Shown: positions 50,866 to 60,114 of the stretch, piece after piece | How positions within the stretch are numbered: position 1 is the first letter of the stretch | How the letters are laid out: every line of letters begins with the position of its first letter | Origin: JBLWXV01 sp048267245 | Lineage (GTDB): Bacteria; Bdellovibrionota; Bacteriovoracia; Bacteriovoracales; Bacteriovoracaceae | NCBI GenBank assembly: GCA_048267245.1 | Contig: JBLWXV010000001.1 | Span: 1,426,001 to 1,490,000, forward strand | DNA: 64,000 nucleotides | Direction of reading: 5' to 3' | Translations under genes and position numbers: made by a program | Notes under the pieces: generated by a model | What the model was told of the DNA's origin: nothing | What the model saw: the letters and a program-made list of their open reading frames with translations, nothing else | The model's database searches: none

Positions 50866-52299
50866 TTATCCAACAGAGTTTTCTAATTTCATTTCAAGAA
50901 GCTTTACGGCCTCCACGGAAAATTCCAGCGGAAGTTGCTTAAAGACGTCCGCGCAAAAGCCACCGACGATGAGAGAGATACACTTTTCCATATCGAGCCC
51001 GCGGCTCTGAAGATAGAAGAGTTGGTCTTCACTAATCTTAGTGGTGGAAGCCTCGTGCTCGACTGTTGCTTCATTATTTTTGACATCAATATAGGGGAAT
51101 GTATTGGCCGAGCAATTGCGACCCACAAGCATCGAATCACATTGGCTATAATTTCTCGCCCCAGTGGCAGAAGGCATAATTTTGACAAGCCCTCTGTAGT
51201 TATTCTCTGATTCTTCGGCCGAGATCCCTTTTGAAATAATGGTCGACTTGGTGTTTTTGCCAATGTGAACCATTTTAGTTCCGGTGTCGGCCTGCATTTT
51301 ATTATTCGTGAGGGCCACTGAATAAAAGGCACCAGTTGATCCCTCGCCAATGAGATTGCAAGAAGGGTACTTCCAGGTGATGGCCGAGCCTGCTTCAACT
51401 TGAGTCCAAGAGATGAAGCTATTTTTACCAAGGCAATTACCTCGCTTGGTCACAAAATTATAGATCCCGCCCTTTCCCTCTTTATCGCCGGCATACCAGT
51501 TTTGAACTGTTGAGTATTTGATAGTGGCATTATCAAGCGCAATTAGCTCGACTATAGCGGCGTGAAGTTGATTCTCATCTCTTTGGGGAGCGGTACAACC
51601 TTCGAGGTAGTTCACGTAGGAGCCTTCATCGGCGACCACGAGAGTTCTTTCAAATTGACCAGTCTCTTTAGCGTTAATTCTAAAATAGGTAGAGAGGTCA
51701 AGGGGACAAGTCACTCCCTTTGGGATGTAGACAAAGGAGCCGTCGCTAAAGACGGCGCAGTTAAGTGCGGCGTAGAAGTTGTCAGTGTGAGGAACTACTG
51801 AGCCGAGATACTTTTTCACAAGCTCTGGGTGTTCGCGAATGGCCTCACTGATTGAACAGAAGATAACCCCCACTTTTTCTAGGTCTTCTTTGTAAGTTGT
51901 GGCCACTGAGACGCTATCAAAGACCGCGTCCACTGCCACACCTGTTAAGCGCTTTTGCTCAGAGAGTGGGATGCCAAGTTTTTCAAATGTGGCCAGAAGT
52001 TCAGGGTCTACTTCTTCAAGGCTTCCCGGGGCCGCTTCCTTTTTCTTGGGAGCAGCGTAGTAGTAGAGGGCATTGAAGTCTATCTCTGGAACTTCTAGCT
52101 TGGCCCAACTTGGGGGAGTGAGAGTGAGCCAGTGGCGATAGGCCTTAAGGCGGTACTCAAGAAGCCACTCGGGCTCTTCCTTTTTTGCCGAGAGGAGGCG
52201 AATGATATCTTCTGAGAGTCCCCTGGGAAACTCTTCCACTTCAATATCGGTGGTGAAGCCGTACTTATATTCGCGATTTTCTAATTCATTGGTTTTCAT
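50866..52299 (-). CDS. sufB: Fe-S assembly scaffold protein SufB
   Basis: 477 residues from the ATG at 52299, which has AGGAT in front; the earlier in-frame start at 52323 overlaps the regulator gene. Typical motifs are EPEWLLEYRLKAYRHWL, SVVPHTDNFYAALNCAVFSD, PKGVTCPLDLSTYFRIN, GTKMVHIGKNTKSTIISKGI and EHEASTTKISEDQLFYLQSR. It is the main scaffold for cluster assembly. The conserved Cys of the core is present in SQCDSMLVG and FRGL-like regions. Confidence 0.97.
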   Translation of the reverse strand: MKTNELENREYKYGFTTDIEVEEFPRGLSEDIIRLLSAKKEEPEWLLEYRLKAYRHWLTLTPPSWAKLEVPEIDFNALYYYAAPKKKEAAPGSLEEVDPELLATFEKLGIPLSEQKRLTGVAVDAVFDSVSVATTYKEDLEKVGVIFCSISEAIREHPELVKKYLGSVVPHTDNFYAALNCAVFSDGSFVYIPKGVTCPLDLSTYFRINAKETGQFERTLVVADEGSYVNYLEGCTAPQRDENQLHAAIVELIALDNATIKYSTVQNWYAGDKEGKGGIYNFVTKRGNCLGKNSFISWTQVEAGSAITWKYPSCNLIGEGSTGAFYSVALTNNKMQADTGTKMVHIGKNTKSTIISKGISAEESENNYRGLVKIMPSATGARNYSQCDSMLVGRNCSANTFPYIDVKNNEATVEHEASTTKISEDQLFYLQSRGLDMEKCISLIVGGFCADVFKQLPLEFSVEAVKLLEMKLENSVG

Positions 52300-52306
52300 T
52301 GCTATC

Positions 52307-52768
52307 CTACTGTCCTCCTTCACTGAGGCTCAAGAGATTGCAGGGATTGGCATTTGAGCACGGTCCCATCTCAAAGAGATCGTGAAGGGTGAGGTTTTCT
52401 AAAAATTCGTTGAGCTTGCGATTGAGCTCTTCAATTGGCGTACTGATATTGCAAAGACCCATGAGTTCACATTGGCCCTTTGAACTTTCGCAGAAGTGCT
52501 CAGTTTCCTTTCCTTCAATTAAGTGCACGAGATCCATGTAGCTAATGCTCTCAAGTGAGCGGGCGAGGAGGTAGCCACCCTTAGTTCCCTTGACCGAGCA
52601 GAGGATGCCGGCGTTATTCATCGCCTGCATGACTTTGGCAGTGGTGTCGAAGGGAATTTTAAAGCGATCGCAAATCTCGCGGGCACTGGTGAGCTCGCCA
52701 CCGTCTCGTGCGGCGATTTCCCGAAGGGCCATGAGGGCGTACTCGACTTTTTTATTAATGCGTAACAC
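52307..52768 (-). CDS. Rrf2-family regulator of the suf operon (IscR/SufR-like)
   Basis: 153 residues. The N-terminus MLRINKKVEYALMALREIA and winged-helix segment ICDRFKIPFDTTAKVMQAMN, with KGTKGGYLLA as the wing, are Rrf2. Three cysteines, C-x6-C-x5-C in HFCESSKGQCELMGLC, make a Fe-S site much like that of IscR (C-x5-C-x5-C), so it can sense cluster status. It is the first gene of the operon, eight bases before sufB, and probably represses its own promoter through the repeats upstream. Confidence 0.9.
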   Translation of the reverse strand: MLRINKKVEYALMALREIAARDGGELTSAREICDRFKIPFDTTAKVMQAMNNAGILCSVKGTKGGYLLARSLESISYMDLVHLIEGKETEHFCESSKGQCELMGLCNISTPIEELNRKLNEFLENLTLHDLFEMGPCSNANPCNLLSLSEGGQ

Positions 52769-52842
52769 GTTGCCACTACTCCTAGAGAGCGGTTCATGTG
52801 GATCTAAATATTTTGGTAACTTAAGCTAGGCTTTAGTACCGC

Positions 52843-52890
52843 AAAATAGGTCAAAAAGGAACCTATTTCTCCACGTCTCTAAAATAGGTC
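52843..52890. promoter_or_regulatory. Repeats likely to be operators of the suf regulator
   Basis: AAATAGGT (52844-52851) and its exact reverse complement ACCTATTT (52861-52868) form an inverted repeat with nine bases between. A direct copy of AAAATAGGTC stands at 52881-52890, 38 bases from the first. Read on the minus strand the first arm overlaps TTGACC, a good -35 box for the suf operon. Binding by the Rrf2 protein is inference. Confidence 0.55.
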
Positions 52891-52973
52891 TTTTTTTGCC
52901 GTATATCAAGTGAACTTAGGTAAAGTCTCTAAATGGTGGGCCAAAGCACTGAATAATCGCTAAGATATCCAAC

Positions 52974-53897
52974 ATGTACTTTATAGGAGAACTGCGCGAT
53001 CCCAAGATCGCCCAATCGATAGAAAAAATCTTGAGGGAAAAGAACCTGCGCGCGCAGGTGATCACTCACGAGGACCACTTTGCCGTTGTGGCCGAGGATG
53101 AGGAGTCGATTCCTCTTGTCGATAGCATTTATCGCTTGAGCGTGGGGCTTCCAGTGCGCCATGAAATTCCCAAGGAGTGGCAGGCCATGAGTCGCGCGCC
53201 CCTAGGGGTTATCTCAAAAGTGATCATGGGCATTTGTGTGCTCGTTTTTATTTTTGGAGCAATGAGTGGCAAGGAGCGGACCTTCTACGATCCCTTCTTT
53301 ATCAGCAGCAATCTCGACACGCTCTTTGGTGAAGTTCTTCGCGGAGAATTTTGGCGCCTCTGGACGCCGATGTTTCTGCACTTTGGTTTTTTACATATTC
53401 TCTTTAATCTCTTGTGGGTTAAGGACATTGGCAGTGCACTTGAGGATCAAGAGGGGATTAAGGCCATGATCGGTCTGACTCTCGTTTATGGACTACTCAC
53501 AAATGTCGCCCAGTACTTGGTTGTGGGTCCTCAATTTGGCGGCATGTCTGGAGTGGTCTTTGCCTACTTGGGGCAGATGTGGATGCGCGCGAAGTTTGAT
53601 CCAGGCGTGCCGTACTCCCTCCCTAAGCGCGATATTGCCTTTATGATTGGCTGGCTCGTGCTCTGTATGACTGGGCTAATTGGGGCCATCGCCAACGTCG
53701 CCCACGCCGTAGGACTGGCAAGCGGTATGATTGTTGGCATCTTGCTCACGCTCATTAAGGCCCCTTCGAAAAATAAAATAAACCCTTCGATGGTTCTTGT
53801 TTACTCACTGTTAGCACTCGCTTTTTCGGCGCTAAGTATTTGGGTTGATTGGTTTTCTCGGGGTAAAGTCTTTTTCTTTGAAGGCTTTATTTCATAA
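52974..53897 (+). CDS. glpG: Rhomboid-family intramembrane serine protease (GlpG-like)
   Basis: 307 residues. A soluble N-terminal domain (about 1-65) is followed by six or seven membrane helices. The catalytic Ser is S192 in FGGMSGVVFAY, the His is H244 in IANVAHAVGLASG, and the helix-2 HxxxN is HILFN. FWRLWTPMFLHF supplies the WR motif of the L1 loop. It cleaves membrane proteins in the bilayer. It is divergent from the suf regulator and shares that promoter region. Confidence 0.95.
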   Translation: MYFIGELRDPKIAQSIEKILREKNLRAQVITHEDHFAVVAEDEESIPLVDSIYRLSVGLPVRHEIPKEWQAMSRAPLGVISKVIMGICVLVFIFGAMSGKERTFYDPFFISSNLDTLFGEVLRGEFWRLWTPMFLHFGFLHILFNLLWVKDIGSALEDQEGIKAMIGLTLVYGLLTNVAQYLVVGPQFGGMSGVVFAYLGQMWMRAKFDPGVPYSLPKRDIAFMIGWLVLCMTGLIGAIANVAHAVGLASGMIVGILLTLIKAPSKNKINPSMVLVYSLLALAFSALSIWVDWFSRGKVFFFEGFIS

Positions 53898-53936
53898 AAT
53901 TCACGGCCTATTCTGCGATAAATTTTCTTAAATTGA

Positions 53937-53969
53937 GGTTAAGACGCTTCTTAACTACCGCACTTAACC
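53937..53969. promoter_or_regulatory. GTTAAG/CTTAAC half-sites before the receiver gene
   Basis: GTTAAG (53938-53943) faces CTTAAC (53950-53955), and a second CTTAAC lies at 53963-53968. The outer pair extends to seven bases (GGTTAAG/CTTAACC). They end 15 bases before the ATG at 53984 and may be an operator. The statistical support is low. Confidence 0.3.
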
Positions 53970-53983
53970 CGTAGAATAGGCTC

Positions 53984-54379
53984 ATGAAAAAGAAAATTCT
54001 CATTATTGACGACGAGCCGGCCATTCTAGATTTTTTAAAAATCGTAATCGACGAAGAGATTGGCCAGATCAATGCCGACTTCGCGGCTAGTTTAGAAGAG
54101 GCGCGCGCTAAGATCGAAAGTGAAAAGTATGAGGCCATCATTAGTGAGTTTTACTTTAAGACTGGAAATGTGCTTCCTCTCTACATGGCCAATCGTGAGG
54201 CGAGCAATATTCCCATCGCCTTTCTTTCAGATGACTACCCCGATTACGTGCGCGGTTGGTTCGTAGATAAGAATATTCCAAAAGAAGAAATTGAAAGGCT
54301 TAAGATACTACTTAAGCCTTGTGGAATAGATGAGCTGGTCGATTGGATCCGAACTGTGCTCGCTCTTACATCCGATTAG
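53984..54379 (+). CDS. Single-domain receiver protein with Glu at the phosphorylation site
   Basis: 131 residues, a CheY-like receiver with no output domain. The acidic pair D9-D10 lies in ILIIDDEPAILDF and the conserved Lys before Pro in ILLKPCG. At the position of the phospho-accepting Asp the sequence reads AIISEFYF (E55), which would mimic or replace phosphorylation. It should act as a fixed adapter. No kinase is adjacent, and the gene converges on argS with a 14-base overlap. Confidence 0.8.
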   Translation: MKKKILIIDDEPAILDFLKIVIDEEIGQINADFAASLEEARAKIESEKYEAIISEFYFKTGNVLPLYMANREASNIPIAFLSDDYPDYVRGWFVDKNIPKEEIERLKILLKPCGIDELVDWIRTVLALTSD

Positions 54380-56117
54380 GGGCGTGGATGCCAATAATCT
54401 CAAGTCCAGTTCTCATCACATCGCCAGTGGCCTTTGAAAGCGCGAGTCTGGCCTCTTTAAGCTCAGGACTCTTGGCACTTCCAATCTCACAATTGGCATA
54501 GAAAGAGTTAAAGAGCTTGCCAAGTTCAAAGAGGTAACTCGTAAGAGTGGCCGTCTTATAATTTTCAGCGGCGAGGAGGGCAACATCGTTAAAGCGCTGA
54601 ACTTTGAGGGCGAGTTCTACTTCTTCTTTGGCACTTAGAAGTGACCAATCGACATCAGTCTTCACTGGACCTAGGCGATTGCAAAGAGAGTTAATTCTAG
54701 CGCAGACGTATTGCAAATAGGGGCCCGTCTCTCCGTCGAGGGCGAGCCACTCGGCGAGGTCAAAGACGATCTTGCGGTTATTATCAACGCGTATCATGCC
54801 GTACTTAATAGCGCCTGCGGCGATATTTTTGGCCGTCTCTTCAATTTCCTCCGCACTCCAGTCGCCTTCATACTTTGAGAGATATTTTTCCTTGATCTCT
54901 TTTTGCATCGACTCAATGAGCGTCATGAGAGGAATGATATTGCCCTTGCGGCTACTCATTGCTCCGTCTGGAAGCTCCACTACGTCGTACTGCAGGTGAA
55001 AGCAATTCTTTGCGTTTTCAAATCCAAGTTTTTCAAGCACCTTGAAGACTTGCTTAAAGTGATAACTCTGGCGGTTGTCGACGATGTATATCGAGTGATC
55101 TACGCCATACTCTTCAAATTTCTTGCGCGCCAGTTCCACATCTTTAGTGGCATAGAGTCCAGTCCCATCTGATTTAATCAGCAGACAAAAGCCTAGATTG
55201 TCTTCAGAGAGGTCCATGCCGATGGCACCTTGGTCTTTGACGAGCTTTCCTTCAGTGTAGAGTTCATTCACGTACTTGAGAGACGGGGCGTCTACTTCAG
55301 ACTCCCAAAACCAGCGATCAAATTTGACATCGGCCCAGTCGTAAGCCTCTTTCATGAGATTAATTGACCACTCGCGAGTTTCCTTCCAAAGGTCAAAGAA
55401 CTCGCCCTTGCCGTCGTGAAGTTCTTTGAGAATTGCTGTGAGCTCGGCGCGGTTCTTTTCTTCGAGCTCAGTGCCAAGCTCATCTTCAAGCTTGAGGTGG
55501 GCCTTGGTGTAGAGATCACCAAGCCACGCCCCTTTATTGTGAGCCGGAATCTGTCCCTGATTGTGATATTTCAGGTACCACAGGCACTTGGCCACGTGAG
55601 TGCCCACATCTCCAGGGTAGGTGACAGCGAGTACGTCGTGGCCAGTGTAGCGAAGCATGCGAATGAGTGCATTTCCAAGGCACAGGTTTCTCATGTGCCC
55701 CACGTGTAAAATTTTGTGGGTATTTGGCTGCGAGTACTCGATCATCATCTTTTGATCATTGTCGCTTAATTTAATCTTAAAAAATTCCCCTGAGAGAATT
55801 AGCGCCAAAACCTTCTCGCCCACGGCCTTCATATTGAGCGTGAAGTTGAGATAGGGGCCTTGAACTTTTGCTTCGGTGAAGAGTTCACTGGCGGGCAATT
55901 TCTCGGCGATCATCGCTGCAATTTGTGGGGGGGCTTTGCGCGCAGCCTTGGCCAGAGTAAAACAAGGAAAAGCGATGTGACCCATATCGAGGTTTGGCGG
56001 CTCACCCAGCATTTTGTAAATATCGTTAACCTCAAGGCCATGACCTTCAAGGGCACTTCCCAAGGCTTCATGGATGAGTTGCGAGAGTTCTTTAAACAGC
56101 GGCTGGTGAGGGATCAT
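54366..56117 (-). CDS. argS: Arginyl-tRNA synthetase
   Basis: 583 residues, full length. The HIGH motif is ILHVGHMRN, and the Arg-specific N-terminal Add1 domain (MGHIAFPCFTLAKAARKAPP) and C-terminal anticodon domain (TSYLFELGKLFNSFYANC) are present. The KMSKS position is MSSRKGNIIPL. It charges tRNA-Arg and is monocistronic here. The start ATG ending at 56117 fits the family. Confidence 0.97.
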   Translation of the reverse strand: MIPHQPLFKELSQLIHEALGSALEGHGLEVNDIYKMLGEPPNLDMGHIAFPCFTLAKAARKAPPQIAAMIAEKLPASELFTEAKVQGPYLNFTLNMKAVGEKVLALILSGEFFKIKLSDNDQKMMIEYSQPNTHKILHVGHMRNLCLGNALIRMLRYTGHDVLAVTYPGDVGTHVAKCLWYLKYHNQGQIPAHNKGAWLGDLYTKAHLKLEDELGTELEEKNRAELTAILKELHDGKGEFFDLWKETREWSINLMKEAYDWADVKFDRWFWESEVDAPSLKYVNELYTEGKLVKDQGAIGMDLSEDNLGFCLLIKSDGTGLYATKDVELARKKFEEYGVDHSIYIVDNRQSYHFKQVFKVLEKLGFENAKNCFHLQYDVVELPDGAMSSRKGNIIPLMTLIESMQKEIKEKYLSKYEGDWSAEEIEETAKNIAAGAIKYGMIRVDNNRKIVFDLAEWLALDGETGPYLQYVCARINSLCNRLGPVKTDVDWSLLSAKEEVELALKVQRFNDVALLAAENYKTATLTSYLFELGKLFNSFYANCEIGSAKSPELKEARLALSKATGDVMRTGLEIIGIHAPNRM

Positions 56118-56198
56118 AAAGTTTCCGTTTATGGTTGTGGGGCTCTAGAGCATCATAGTCAATTTTCATCGATCTTTAAAGTTTGATGAGGGCCTAAT

Positions 56199-56618
56199 AT
56201 GTGCCAAAATATGCTTATGAGAATTCTTTTGTGCCTTATTCTTTCAACTCAGCTTCTAAGTCTTTCAAAGGCTTTGGGGCAACGTACAAAGCCCATAGAG
56301 CCAGAGCGAAATGTGCTCGAGGGAGTGAGTGAGGAACAGTTGCGAAACGAAATTATTCTTCCGCGCATTGATCTCAAGTACCGCTCGGGAGGCTATCTCA
56401 TCTACGATTGCGCCGATCAACACTTTGTCTGTGTGGATTCCAGGGGCTTTTCACAGTGCCAACTCGACCGCGAATTCTCACGCGAAAACGAGCGCTTGAT
56501 CTTGGCCTGCTCACCCCTTAGGCGCTTTAACACCTTTGAGTCGTGCCTAGCAGAGCTCTATAAGCTCATGCACCAGGCGGCTCCAAAGACAATTTGTCTC
56601 AATCCAAAATCAATCTAG
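56199..56618 (+). CDS. Secreted protein of unknown function
   Basis: 139 residues with a hydrophobic signal-like N-terminus (LMRILLCLILSTQLLSLSKA). The ATG at 56199 has GAGGG in front; ATGs at 56211 and 56217 are alternatives. The mature part has six cysteines (YDCADQHFVCV, SQCQLD, LACSPL, ESCLAE, TICLN), enough for three disulfides. I do not recognise a family. It overlaps the convergent acetyltransferase gene by nine bases. Confidence 0.6.
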   Translation: MCQNMLMRILLCLILSTQLLSLSKALGQRTKPIEPERNVLEGVSEEQLRNEIILPRIDLKYRSGGYLIYDCADQHFVCVDSRGFSQCQLDREFSRENERLILACSPLRRFNTFESCLAELYKLMHQAAPKTICLNPKSI

Positions 56619-57047
56619 GTTTTTAAACATCAGAACGTGGGGTCCGACACCGGGGATGTCAAAGACGCCCTCGATTTTTTCAAAGCCCACTTTTTGATAA
56701 AAGCCCATCGCCGACTCTCTGGCGTTACACCAGATGAGTGAACAGAAATTTTGCTTCACGATGGGAAGACCCATGCGCAACAGCTCTGAAGAGAGGCCCT
56801 GATGGCGAAACTCTGGGAGCGTGGCCATACCTCTTAAGCGGTATTGGTACTCGGGCTCAAGCTTAGGGTGCTTTTCAAAGAAGAAGCTCGCCACACTTAC
56901 GAGCTTGCCCTCGACAAAGGCGCCGAGGTGAAAGGTTTGCTCTTCCTCATCGCCTTCAAAGTGAGCGGTTTCAATGGGAAGACCAGGTCTTAGGACTTGA
57001 TGTCTGATAGGAATCGTATCGCGTGCATCTATGCGGCTAACTTTCAA
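56610..57047 (-). CDS. GNAT-family acetyltransferase
   Basis: About 145 residues when started at the TTG at 57047, which follows AAGGAAATA; a longer frame from 57167 has an unlikely leader. The GNAT core is IPIRHQVLRPG, FHLGAFVEGKLVSVASFFF, YRLRGMATLPEFRHQGLSS (acetyl-CoA loop Q/R-x-x-G-x-G/S) and SAMGFYQKVGFEK. It resembles YitI/ElaA-like acetyltransferases. The substrate is not known. Confidence 0.8.
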   Translation of the reverse strand: MKVSRIDARDTIPIRHQVLRPGLPIETAHFEGDEEEQTFHLGAFVEGKLVSVASFFFEKHPKLEPEYQYRLRGMATLPEFRHQGLSSELLRMGLPIVKQNFCSLIWCNARESAMGFYQKVGFEKIEGVFDIPGVGPHVLMFKNLD

Positions 57048-57184
57048 AATATTTCCTTGGCAATTTATTTGGCCTGTCTGTTCCGTGCAAGAGGTGGTTT
57101 TGTGCACAGGTCCAGCATGGAGATTTATAATACCAGAACTCAGCTTCGTCACGAAGCTCTGGGACATTTTAGACCATAACCGAC

Positions 57185-57805
57185 TTAAAGGGTCTTTGAA
57201 AAACGAAAAAGATTCTCAATGGCGAGTCGCCCCAGGGTGGAGGAGAAGAATTCAAAGACAAGAGAGTTAATGCCCGTATCTGGGCCCTTCCAAGCAGCGC
57301 TGCCGTAGAAGAGGCAGCGCTTTTCATGTTCGCTCACGTGGATTTCACCTTTGAGGCCCAATAAAAATCCATCATCAAATTCAAAGTGGTAGAGACCAGG
57401 TTTTTTAATGCGGGGAATTTTAAAGTGCAGAATCATGTTGTAGGGGAGTAAGCTCGAACTCAGTAAGAGGCGGATGCGGCCATCAGCCTCGTCGTAACTA
57501 GACTTCTTCACAAAGTCGAGCTCGTCGCTAAAGCGCTCGTACTGGGAGAGTTTGCGAAGGGCGAAGCGACAGTCTTTGGGGTGCAGACCTGAGATTTGAA
57601 AATTCAGTTTCTGCAGCTTGTCAGAAACGTTAGTGACCTTGGATTCCACAAAGAATCCGCCACCTTGAAGCTTATCTTTGGTTGCGTCATTGTACGGAAG
57701 TGTGCGCCACGTTATTAGGTTCGTGGAATCTGACACTACTTTTGCCCGAGCAACTTGCACCAGAAATACGATAAAAATTGCTGAAATTAAGCGGACTTGA
57801 CTCAT
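57185..57805 (-). CDS. Secreted protein of unknown function
   Basis: 206 residues with a signal peptide (MSQVRLISAIFIVFLVQVARA). The rest is rich in charged and aromatic residues (RFALRKLSQYERFSDELDFV; LHFKIPRIKKPGLYHFEFDD) with a strand-like pattern and two cysteines. I recognise no family. It stands alone between the acetyltransferase gene and the topoisomerase pair. Confidence 0.6.
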   Translation of the reverse strand: MSQVRLISAIFIVFLVQVARAKVVSDSTNLITWRTLPYNDATKDKLQGGGFFVESKVTNVSDKLQKLNFQISGLHPKDCRFALRKLSQYERFSDELDFVKKSSYDEADGRIRLLLSSSLLPYNMILHFKIPRIKKPGLYHFEFDDGFLLGLKGEIHVSEHEKRCLFYGSAAWKGPDTGINSLVFEFFSSTLGRLAIENLFRFSKTL

Positions 57806-57955
57806 CGTCCCTTTTCACCCATCCAGTCGGTTCTTACTCTGAATTTAGTGTAACAGCAGAGCACAGTCGTGTCACACGTGCACATTTAGTTCGCAAATCG
57901 CCTACGATCGCACGAATCGACGTGCCTTTTTGTAGACAAAAGGAAGGACCCAAAA

Positions 57956-60094
57956 ATGGCCATTGAGCAAGTAAAGCGCAAAGGAAAAACCAAAGATGCC
58001 GTGATCGAGAGCAAAGATCAGCGCTGGCATTGTCGCAACCGAATCACTCTTGTTTTCGGATCTAACGATGTGGAAGATCTAGAGACGTATATCTACACCG
58101 AAAATTCGGTGGAATTTAAAACGGTGAAATTTCACCAGGCCAAGAGCAAGGCCATTGAAGAAATTCTCGATAATTGTATCGATGAATACTACCGTGGACA
58201 CGTGACAGAAGTTCACACCTGGCTCTCGGAAGACCGTCTGAGTGTAGGTATTGAAGATAACGGAATTGGCTTTCCCATTGATAAAGCGCCTCAGGTATAC
58301 ACTGAATTTAGAACCGGATCTAAGTTTAAAGATGAAGAGGTAGATGAGAAGGGATTTCTCCACCGCACTCTTGGTCAAAACGGTCTAGGGGCCGCGGCCA
58401 CCTGCTTAACTTCTGATGAATTTAAAGTGCGCATTCGTCACTTTAACTCTAAGAAAGAGCAGATTTGGACCTTCATTGATGGTGCTCTCAAAACAAATAA
58501 AACGAAGCCAAAGCCTTTTAAAGGACACAGTGGTGTGCGCGTTGACCTCACTCTGTCAAAAGAGGTGTATAAGAATAATTTGATCGATGAAGATTTGCTT
58601 CGCAAGCGCATTATCGATCTAGCCTACAACAACCCAGGACTGGCCTTTTATTTTAACGGTGAGAAGTATCACTTTAAGAAGGGACTCTTTGAACTCGCTC
58701 AGCGAATTAATGCTGATGGGGCGCAACTCATCGGTGATGAGTCGACAGTTTATGAAGACACAAATTCTAAAGGAAAGAAGGTTAAGGGTCGCATTGACCT
58801 TCACCTCTCAATTGCCATTGATAAAGAAAACGAAGAGCGCGAGCGCATCGTGAGTTTCGTGAACTCAACACCAACATATGATGGCGGTTTTCACGTCGAT
58901 CGCATGAAGCGACTCTTTATTAATTCAATTAAAGAAAAACTTGAGAGACAGACTAAGAAAGATAAACTTCAAATTGTCGACAACGACATTCTGACTGGTC
59001 TCACTTTCATTGTTGGCGTCACCATGCCCAACCCGCGCTTTGAGAGTCAAACTAAGCGCAAACTCGTGCGCGACTTGAATCTAGAAAAAGCTGTCGAAGC
59101 CTTCATGAGCAAGAATATCGACAAGTGGATTAGAAAGAATAAAGAGTTCTTAGAGCTGGTCCTTGACCGCGCTCAGAGTCGTCACAAATTTCAGGTGCTC
59201 AAAGAGGCCAGTAAACAGGGGCGCAAGAGTAAGAAGCAACGAGTGGAAAAACTGCTCGATGCCAATGAGAGGAGAGACCGCTCTAAGTGTACTCTCTTTA
59301 TCTGCGAAGGGGACTCGGCCATTGGTGGCTTGCGCTCGGCGCGCGACAAACTTCACCACGGTGGAATTGCTCTAAAAGGTAAGCCTATGAACGTTGCCCA
59401 GGCTGCCCTTAAAGATGTCGTCGCCAATCAAGAGTTCATGGATATTATGTCATCCATCGGTCTCACACTTGGTCAGGAAGTAAATCCAGCAGATCTTCGC
59501 TATCACAAGATCGTGTTTCTCGCCGACTCGGATGTGGACGGTGGGCATATCAACACTCTTCTGACTAATTTCTTCTTCTCTTTTTGGCCAGAGCTCTTCA
59601 AAGAGAGCAGAGTTCAGTTTGCTAAGGCGCCACTTTTTGAGGTGGTGACTGATAAGGGAGTGGTTTTTCTTGAAACTCCAGAGCAGCTTGAAGATCTTCG
59701 CGCCTCTAATACCAAAATTAAAGAAGTGATGAGAAATAAGGGGCTAGGGGAGATGTCACCTGAAGCTTGGAAGTATGTCCTTTCGCGCGAAGAGTATACG
59801 ACGATTAATATCGAAGATATGTCAGCGGCAAAGAAAATGCTTCAAGTGTGTTTTGGGAAAGATTCAGCGCCTAGAAAAGAGTTACTCATGGACATGGACT
59901 CTTCGGGCGAGCAGACTTCTGTGACTTATTCGGCCGGAGCTGAAAAAGCACCGGCAACTAAAGGCACAAAGAAGAAAGCTTCAAAGTCCGTAAGTTCAGG
60001 CGCTGCTCCTAAGACGACTAAGAAGTCGACTAAGACTGCTAGTAAGACGACCAAGAAGACAGCGAAGAAAACAACTGCAAGAAAGAAAGCGTAA
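57956..60094 (+). CDS. parE: Type IIA topoisomerase subunit B (ParE/GyrB-like) with basic tail
   Basis: 712 residues. The GHKL ATPase site is visible in EEILDNCIDEYY (N73) and IEDNGIGFP (D101), with LGQNGLGAAATCLTS as the lid. The transducer domain is followed by TOPRIM motifs LFICEGDSAIGGL and VFLADSDVDGGH. The last 48 residues (about 665-712) are almost only Lys, Thr, Ala and Ser with KKTAKKTTARKKA, like a histone H1 tail. The ATG is preceded by AAGGA. It is 20 bases upstream of the A subunit, which completes the enzyme. Confidence 0.92.
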   Translation: MAIEQVKRKGKTKDAVIESKDQRWHCRNRITLVFGSNDVEDLETYIYTENSVEFKTVKFHQAKSKAIEEILDNCIDEYYRGHVTEVHTWLSEDRLSVGIEDNGIGFPIDKAPQVYTEFRTGSKFKDEEVDEKGFLHRTLGQNGLGAAATCLTSDEFKVRIRHFNSKKEQIWTFIDGALKTNKTKPKPFKGHSGVRVDLTLSKEVYKNNLIDEDLLRKRIIDLAYNNPGLAFYFNGEKYHFKKGLFELAQRINADGAQLIGDESTVYEDTNSKGKKVKGRIDLHLSIAIDKENEERERIVSFVNSTPTYDGGFHVDRMKRLFINSIKEKLERQTKKDKLQIVDNDILTGLTFIVGVTMPNPRFESQTKRKLVRDLNLEKAVEAFMSKNIDKWIRKNKEFLELVLDRAQSRHKFQVLKEASKQGRKSKKQRVEKLLDANERRDRSKCTLFICEGDSAIGGLRSARDKLHHGGIALKGKPMNVAQAALKDVVANQEFMDIMSSIGLTLGQEVNPADLRYHKIVFLADSDVDGGHINTLLTNFFFSFWPELFKESRVQFAKAPLFEVVTDKGVVFLETPEQLEDLRASNTKIKEVMRNKGLGEMSPEAWKYVLSREEYTTINIEDMSAAKKMLQVCFGKDSAPRKELLMDMDSSGEQTSVTYSAGAEKAPATKGTKKKASKSVSSGAAPKTTKKSTKTASKTTKKTAKKTTARKKA

Positions 60095-60114
60095 TTAATT
60101 AAAAGGATTTTTAA

